A stretch of 64,000 nucleotides of DNA. Source: Auriscalpium vulgare. Its lineage: Eukaryota; Basidiomycota; Agaricomycetes; Russulales; Auriscalpiaceae. Position numbers and translations under genes: made by a program. Every line of letters begins with the position of its first letter. Within the stretch, counting starts at the first letter, position 1. The notes below the pieces were generated by a model, which was not told the DNA's origin, did not search any database, and worked only from the letters and a program-made list of their open reading frames with translations. The stretch lies in NCBI GenBank assembly GCA_019915015.1, contig JAHBBC010000028.1, forward strand, positions 484,417 through 548,416, written 5' to 3'. This document shows, piece after piece, positions 57,718-64,000 of the stretch.

Positions 57718-60700
57718 ATGTCTGCGCCGGACGCTCTTTCATCGAATGGATCGTTGCCCCAAGTCCCGTCTCTCCAAGAACACGCCAAGGCACTAGTTAA
57801 CGGTCGACCAACCTCGACGAACGCAGGAACTTCAGACAGGTTACAGATCATAAACGACGCCAAGGAGTTCACGTACGTGCCGCAAATGCTGCATCTGATT
57901 TCTCCAACACTGTACCAGGCAGGAGCTCAACCCTCAGCTCGAAACATGGGCATTGCGTGACGCGGGCTTCGACTATGACATCGTGGCCGTCTTTGGCTCG
58001 CAGTCGACAGGCAAAAGTGCGTCTACTGATTCACCAGTGGTTCACACCATACTAATGGCTTTCGAAGGTACGCTATTGAACAGACTATTCGGCACGAACT
58101 TCGACGTCATGGACGAGACCCAGCGACAGCAGACCACCAAAGGTATGTACCTGGCAGCCCCTGCCCGCACCGGCGTTCACAACGCGTGTTAGGCATATGG
58201 ATGTGCCGAGGCAAGGGCATGAACGTCTTGGTGATGGACGTGGAGGGCACGGACGGGCGCGAACGAGGCGAGGACCAGGTGCGCGCTCCACGTCTCCACG
58301 CGTTCATTCATCATTGACGCCCGCCGCAGGACTTTGAGCGCAAGTCCGCGCTATTCTCTCTTGCCTCTTCGGAGGTCCTCATCATCAACCTATGGGAGCA
58401 CCAGGTCGGCCTCTACCAGGGCGCAAACATGGGCTTGCTCAAGACCGTCTTCGAGGTGAACCTCGGATTGTTCGGGAAGAAGACGCAGGACAGGTGTGTT
58501 TCAAGTCGACTACTAGCGTGCGACTGAGCCAACACCGTACAGTGTGAATCAACGCACCATGCTCCTCTTCGTGATACGCGACCACATCGGCACGACGCCG
58601 CTCGCGAACCTACAAGCGACGCTGACCGCCGACCTCCAGCGCATTTGGGACAGCCTGTCCAAGCCAGCGGAGCTACAGGACCGCCAGCTGGCGGACTACT
58701 TTGACCTTGCGTTCACGGCGCTTCCGCACAAGATTCTTGCGGCCGACAAGTTCGAAGCGGACGTGCAAGCGCTTCGCAAGCGATTTGTGGACAAGTCGAG
58801 TGACAATTATTTGTTCAAGCCGGCATATCACAAGCGAATTCCGGCCGATGGTGTTGCCTTCTATATGGAGGGCATCTGGGTAGGTCTAGGGCGCCTTCCC
58901 AGGGAGAAGACTCTACTCAACGGCAGTCACATTGTAGGAACAAGTACAGACGAACAAGGACCTAGATCTGCCTACTCAGCAGGAGCTACTCGCGCAGTTC
59001 CGCTGCGATGAAATATCGGCGGGTGCTCTGGCCGAATTCAACGAACAAGCGAAGTCGCAGAAGCGGCCGGTTGAGGTGGGCAAGGTCGTCGAGGGCCTTG
59101 GTGAGATGATGCGGGGCTGGCGAAATCAAGCACTGAGTGCGTACATACCACCACCCGCCTTCAGTAGCATCACTAACACAATTTGCGTGCAACACAGCGC
59201 GATACGATCGTGACGCATCGCGATATCACCAAGGTGTCTACAAACGCAAGCGAACTGATCTGCTCGCCACGCTCGACTCCACGCTCTCACCGCTGTTCGT
59301 CGGCCAGCTGAAAAACCTGCACAAAGCGAGCCTTGTCGCGTTCAAGAAGGAGATCCTGGACGGGCTGCGCAGCGAGGGATACAACTTCGCCGACGTCGTG
59401 GGCCAGGCGCGCGGGAGGTGCGAGGCACGGTTTGTTGAGGGCGCGAAGGAGGCCGTCGTTGCCGACGATGAGGCGGCATGGAATTGGGAGGAGGAACTTG
59501 AGTTGCTGCGCGAGGAGGTCAGGCTTGTCGCGGACCAATTGCGGAAGGATGAAACCAAGAAAATGGTCAACACTATTGAGGTGCGTGGGGTATCCGAGGC
59601 GCGATGCCGAAGCTCACAGCGACTGCAGCGAAACATCAAGAAGCAATATCCGAGCCCGTCGATTTGCACCTGAACAAGGCGGCCCCAGATATGTGGGATA
59701 GCATCATGCGCACGTTCAAGGAGACCCTGGCGAAGTCGGAGTCCAGCTATCTCGCCAAGGCGAAGAGTACGTATACTTTCGCACAGCGGCACTCCCCTGT
59801 TTGATGTGTGATATCCTCCAGGCTTCGACTGCACCGACGAGGAGAATACGGCAGCCCTGTCCACCCTCCGTCACAGAGCATGGCTCGCTCTTCGCGCTAA
59901 GATTGATGAGCAGACTGCGGACACTGTGATACTAGGCAAGCTCCGTGCATATTTCGAGGAACGGTTCCGGTACGACGAGGCTGGAGTGCCGAGGGTGTGG
60001 AAACCTGATGACGATATTGATGGCGCGTTCAAGAAAGCAAAGGACCAGGCACGTTCTAGCCCCACTGTCAATTCATTCATCACATCATACTGACCTGAGC
60101 CCGCAGACACTGGACCTTATACCGCTCTATTCCAAAATTGCGCCAAAAGACTCATCATTGGAGTATTCGCCGCCTTCCGAGGTTCCCGACCAGGAGGAAG
60201 AATACGACTATGTCGCGAGTCTCGTCATTTTCTCCGAGACAAAGGCTTTGGACATCACCAACCGCTTCCGACGCGAAGCCGATGCGTACTACGTCGAGGC
60301 CAAGCGGAGCACGGTGTCAAGCATCGCACAGATTCCGTACTGGATGTACGGCGTACTCGTCATTCTCGGGTGGAACGAGGCGATGATGGTGCTGTTCAAC
60401 CCGTTATACTTCACGACACTATTGGTGCTCCTGGCCAGCTCGTACGTTCACCTCCTGTCTTACACGTTCAACACTGAAACCTTTGGAATTTCTAGGTATG
60501 CCATTATCCAACTGAACCTAGCAGGCCCTTTGTTACATGTAGCTGGGACCGTCGGTCGAGAAGTAGGCCTATTCTCTGTATTGTCTGGTGTGATTCTGAT
60601 TTGGGCCTTGCCGCAGGTGAAACGCCAAGCGGAGACCCGCCTCCGAGAGCACTTTTCGGAGCCATTGCAGGCACAAGCCGCCTCTGTCCAGCGGGCGCTG

Positions 60701-60751
60701 GACGAGGAGGATTCGCGCCAGGATACACGACGGAGTCCGGAGCCGCTTTGA
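57718..60751 (+). CDS. SEY1: SEY1, dynamin-like GTPase for ER membrane fusion
   Basis: First exons 57718-57876, 57923-58016, 58068-58142, 58193-58278, 58330-58493, 58543-58879, 58938-59136, 59198-59580; later ones run to 60751, about 790 residues. GTPase motifs: [11 protein letters not shown] (P-loop), [12 protein letters not shown] (switch I), [18 protein letters not shown] (switch II), FVIRDH (the RD guanine-specificity motif of RHD3/atlastin-type enzymes). A long helical stalk follows, then two hydrophobic segments near the end ([40 protein letters not shown]) forming the ER membrane hairpin, and a cytosolic amphipathic tail. It drives homotypic ER fusion. The intron after KAKDQ (60047) begins with GC, and the join near 59585-59630 is uncertain. 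Confidence 0.93.
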
Positions 60752-61193
60752 CGTTTGAGCTAGGCGTGTTTCATTGCAAGTTGGATGGAGTAGAGCACAT
60801 ATTATGACCACTTTGTATAATGAGTTATACCAATTTTTTTCTTCGCGAGCCTTGCACAAGACATGGAGAACAGTAGTGGTATTGTCAAGAGCGGATCCGC
60901 CCTTTCGCATGGCTCCAACCGTAGCAATATTAGGTCCGTACACCGCGGTACCAAAAAACCCCAAGAGAGAAACACAGGGACGTGCGCACGGGTATGGTGT
61001 GACAAGCAGACAAAGCGAAGACAACAGCAAATGGCCGCCGATAGATAGGGTTAGAATAGTATGTGCAGGAGAAAACGGCCATTTGTCTGAAAACCCCCGA
61101 GGCATAAGATAATAGTTGCGTCTATGTGTCAGTTTATGTTAGCGTCCATAGCGAGTTCGTGTATGTGTACAGAGGTGTTAGGAAGGGAAGATG

Positions 61194-62179
61194 CTATCTA
61201 TGGCGGTTCTTCTTCCGGTTATTCGCGCCGCCGACTTCGGCACCAGCGGTTGTGACAGCCTTGCGGAGGTCGCCCCGGGCATCAAGATCCCGGATGTCCT
61301 CGATGGTGCCGACGGATGTGCCGCCGATGAGGAGGATGGGGAGTATAGTGGTGTTCGTTAGGCGGTGAAGAAGAGGTACAAGGACTTCGGCATCGGCTGT
61401 AGGGAGCAGAATGGTGAGCAAAGTCCGCACGAACAAAGAAAATGGCACGCACGTCGCTGGTCGACTTCAAAAATCGTGGGTTCGGGGCGTAATTTCATGT
61501 CTTGCAGAATGCTTTTCGCCTCCCGAGAAATAGGTGAACGGAGCTGAGGGTTCAATTGAGTGCGGGCGACACAACGAGCGATAACGCGACGCACCTTTGA
61601 AAAAAGAACAACTGGATTGCGAGCCCAAACATCGGCCACGAGATCCTCCACCTCCGCCTCGGCGCGGGAGCTTCTCGTGTCAAAATCGAGAACGAGCTGC
61701 GGATCGATGGGACGCGACGGATCGACCGTCAAGGGGATGACATTTTGTGGCAGCGCAACCATGAAGCTGGTGACAGCGCCGAGCTCTTGGGCTGGCGTCA
61801 GCTCGACCTCGGGGTGCGACGCGACGACGGCGGCGGCGACGTTGCGGTATTTCGCGGCGTAGTTCGCGGCGAGGAGCCGCCACGAGTTTGCCGGCTCCTC
61901 GACGGGGGCGGCAGGCTTGCGCAGGGATATCGGGGCCGCTGTGAGAGACGGCTGGGCGACGAGGAAGATGTAGGTAGAGAGCCCGACGAGGGTGAAGAGG
62001 CAGAGGAGGGTCGCGCGCAGGCGGGGCTTGCGCGGGTGGACAAGGTCGACGAGGGAGTACAGCGATGAAGTCGGGGATGGACGCGAGGAGTCGAGCCCGT
62101 CGCGATAGTGGAAGGAGAGCGGCGGGGGCGGCATGCTTTTCATCGGGGGGGAGCGTTGCGAGTCGGTGCGTCGGTGCAT
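61194..62179 (-). CDS. Membrane-anchored glutaredoxin-like protein lacking active-site cysteines
   Basis: Exons 62179-61595, 61543-61453 and 61396-61194 encode 292 residues. A short cytosolic N-terminus precedes a signal-anchor helix (LLCLFTLVGLSTYIFLVA), so the rest should face the secretory lumen, like yeast Grx6/Grx7. The glutaredoxin fold is clear: NPVVLFSK, REAKSILQDM, PTIFEVDQR, LTNTTILPILLIGG (cis-Pro), GTIEDIRDL. Where the active site should be, the sequence reads SKLRSPISREAK: both positions of CPYC/CPYS are Ser. The usual thioredoxin-fold TVPxVF is ILPILL. It therefore cannot do thiol exchange by the standard mechanism. It lies next to an active paralogue at 62.9-63.6 kb and ends basic (NNRKKNRHR). 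Confidence 0.85.
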
Positions 62180-62894
62180 GCCAGAAGGAACGTGGGCTTA
62201 TATACGAGGAATTTTAAAAGAAGGGGGAGATCTGACAGCGTCCAGAGCGAACAACAAAGCCGAAATCTGGGGCCTGACCGGCGCCTACACTTTCTCCCTA
62301 TTTCTCCGGTTTTCGCCCTGTTTTGTCCCTGTTTCCGCCTCCGAATCTCCCACCGAGGCTCCTGAGTTCGATCCTACGCGCTCCTGTGTCAGGTATCCCA
62401 TGTCTCGGGAGCAACTATTTCAGATACGCTGCTATGGCGGAATGTGCGGGTGTCGCGGCGTCGTTTCTCTTTAGGGTTTGTCCTAAAAATGACACCCTCC
62501 ATGGCGCCTGTCAGCGGATTTACGCGGGGGACGTCATCATGCTTGCTTGGTTCACCAACATCGAAGCCATGCAGACCCGTGCATCGATCCAAGTGCTCTT
62601 GGGCCCCGGGGGCAGTCAGACTATAGACATCGTAGTGATTTTGAAAAGATACATGACGAAGGAGGCTCAGCAGCTTAAAGTGCGCAGCCGCTATCTGTGA
62701 TGGAGTAATGACAGCTGCACATGCGGGTCTGACGGTCGCACCTACGCAGGCCCGGTACGACTACTATACTCGCTCTAATGCAACTGCCTTCTGTGCTGAC
62801 TGTGCTGAGTATAAATGTGAAGCGATAACGGTATTCATGGGTATTCACAGAAGAGAGGGCACAATGGGAATGGCCGTCTCAACTCCATCACAGC

Positions 62895-63634
62895 TCAATC
62901 CGTCAACTCGCTAACGTTGCCGCGCACCTTAACACCAGCTCTCTCAAACGTGCTCTGGAGGACGCCTGCCTGGTGCAGCGCCCACAGGTCGTCATACCCG
63001 CCAAGGGTCTTTCCCTGCAGCACCACATTCGGGAAAGTGCCCCGTCCGGTCAGGCGCGTCAAGAGCGCCTTTAAAATGCCTCCGTCCTCTGAAACACGAT
63101 TGAGCCAGCCATGGTGACCGTGGATAAAGGGGTAGTCGTACCTCGGAGATCTACCTCCACGATGCTAGGGGCTGGGGACAGGTCATATTGTTCGAGGACC
63201 GCTTTTGCAGCCTTTGAGTACCTAGGCTCGTCGCTCCGTTCATCAATTCCCAGCTGTCCGTGAAACAGGAACTTACGGGCAGTAGGTCTAAACCCGGGTG
63301 AGCGCGAGTGCAGAAGACTGGCTGAATGGTGACACACTTTGCTGAAGACGACGAGGGGCGTCTCGTTGTCCAACGTCTGCGCCCGCTCTGTCCAGTTCGC
63401 GACCTCCAAGTCGCCGCTTTCATACACTTCCAGGTTCACGGGACGCGTGGGGTCAAGCGGGGGCAGTGTCTGCTGGGGCTTGTGCACTACGTAGTGCAAC
63501 AGTGCATGGATTTCTTGCGGTTGCGAGCGGCTACGGAACAGCGCTGGTCCAGGGAGGAAAAAGAGGAATGTCAAAGCCGCAATTCCTATGAGCGGGTATA
63601 CGAAGCGGCGACGGCGAATGACTGAGTCGAGCAT
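62895..63634 (-). CDS. Membrane-anchored monothiol glutaredoxin, Grx6/7-like
   Basis: Exons 63634-63338, 63287-63277 (11 bases), 63221-63142 and 63088-62895 encode 193 residues. A signal anchor (FVYPLIGIAALTFLFFLPG) follows a short basic N-terminus, as in yeast Grx6/Grx7 of the early secretory pathway. The catalytic segment is assembled from three exons: LVVFSK, TYCP, YSKAAKAVL, giving the active site C-P-Y-S with a single nucleophilic Cys. The rest is typical: PSIVEVDLRED, LLTRLTGRGTFPNVVLQG (cis-Pro before the GSH groove) and TLGGYDDLWALHQAG (GG-DD glutathione-binding motif). It reduces or glutathionylates proteins in the ER/Golgi lumen. The microexon is needed for the cysteine. Confidence 0.9.
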
Positions 63635-64000
63635 GGTGAGGATAACTTACTCGCCGGTCACTGGCAGATGAGTTCGTGAGACGTGAGGCGACCGCAGGGC
63701 GACCGTGATGCTGCTGCCGCCGCGGGCCGCGGGCCGTATAAGGGTAGCGGTAACTTACGAGAAAGAGAAAAAGAAACCTCCTTCTTACATGGTCAAGTAA
63801 GTACTCGCCGGTCACATTCATAGCGATTCAATATCATGGTCGAAGTACGGAGAGTTCGCGGACTGCGCGACCCCTTCGCTCCACGCGGCATTGAATGTGG
63901 TCGTCGGCTACTCTGTAAGCACTTACACGGCCCACTATCCTGCCATTGCACGTCAGTCGGGGATGAAGCAGAATTTGAATGAACTATGTCGGGCCACTAA
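63635..64000. other. Upstream region at the right edge
   Basis: Promoter side of the Grx6/7-like gene. The word ttactcgccggtcac occurs twice (about 63647 and 63801), an imperfect direct repeat. A further gene beginning beyond the edge cannot be judged. Confidence 0.35.

Noticed and set aside
62340..62385. tRNA-like B-box word gagttcgatcctacgc
   Set aside because: No matching A-box or cloverleaf could be drawn at the right distance, so not called a tRNA.
1..64000. CRISPR arrays, bacterial operons, prophage or virus-like genes
   Set aside because: None seen; gene structure is eukaryotic throughout with spliceosomal introns.

Overview
The window is nuclear DNA of a basidiomycete fungus, most likely a wood-decaying Agaricomycete. 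Almost every gene is cut by several short introns (about 45-70 bases, GT-AG, with two GC-AG cases), GC content is high, and the gene families fit: a xylanase with a CBM1 cellulose-binding tail, mating-type-like HMG-box proteins, repeated BTB proteins, and a carbohydrate-binding/DM9 protein. Genus and species cannot be told from the sequence alone.

Layout. 1-0.75 kb: 3' end of a concentrative nucleoside transporter. 1.0-2.5 kb (-): conserved fungal protein of unknown role. 3.8-12.4 kb: three BTB-domain paralogues on the + strand; between the first and second lies about 5 kb of decayed DNA holding a RhoGEF remnant and a duplicated exon/intron-like unit. 12.9-16.3 kb: EF-hand protein. 16.6-21.1 kb: 1,339-residue disordered protein with a C-terminal membrane segment. 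21.7-23.2 kb: CBM5/12 plus DM9 protein. 23.56-30.42 kb: a complete DNA transposon (32-bp terminal inverted repeats, 8-bp target duplication) carrying one giant Ulp1-protease/DDE-like gene, inserted just upstream of a GT61-type glycosyltransferase gene (30.5-32.3 kb). 33.0-34.3 kb: polytopic membrane protein. 34.6-35.8 kb (-): alpha/beta hydrolase. 36.5 kb: a 269-bp CACTA-type miniature element. 37.3-53.8 kb: three HMG-box genes. The outer two lie in a roughly 2-kb inverted duplication; between its arms are a GH10 xylanase, an Rvs161/Hob3 BAR-domain gene, the middle HMG gene, a four-pass membrane protein and an F-box-like gene. 54.5-60.8 kb: acetoacetyl-CoA synthetase (-) and the ER-fusion GTPase SEY1 (+), head to head. 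61.2-63.6 kb (-): two membrane-anchored glutaredoxins, one with a CPYS active site and one with both cysteines replaced by serine.

Housekeeping genes (SEY1, Hob3, AACS) sit beside rapidly changing families (BTB, HMG, F-box, EF-hand), two mobile elements and two clear pseudogenes. Exon borders were built by hand from splice signals, reading frame and family similarity; where several solutions exist I say so. No cDNA or database search was available.
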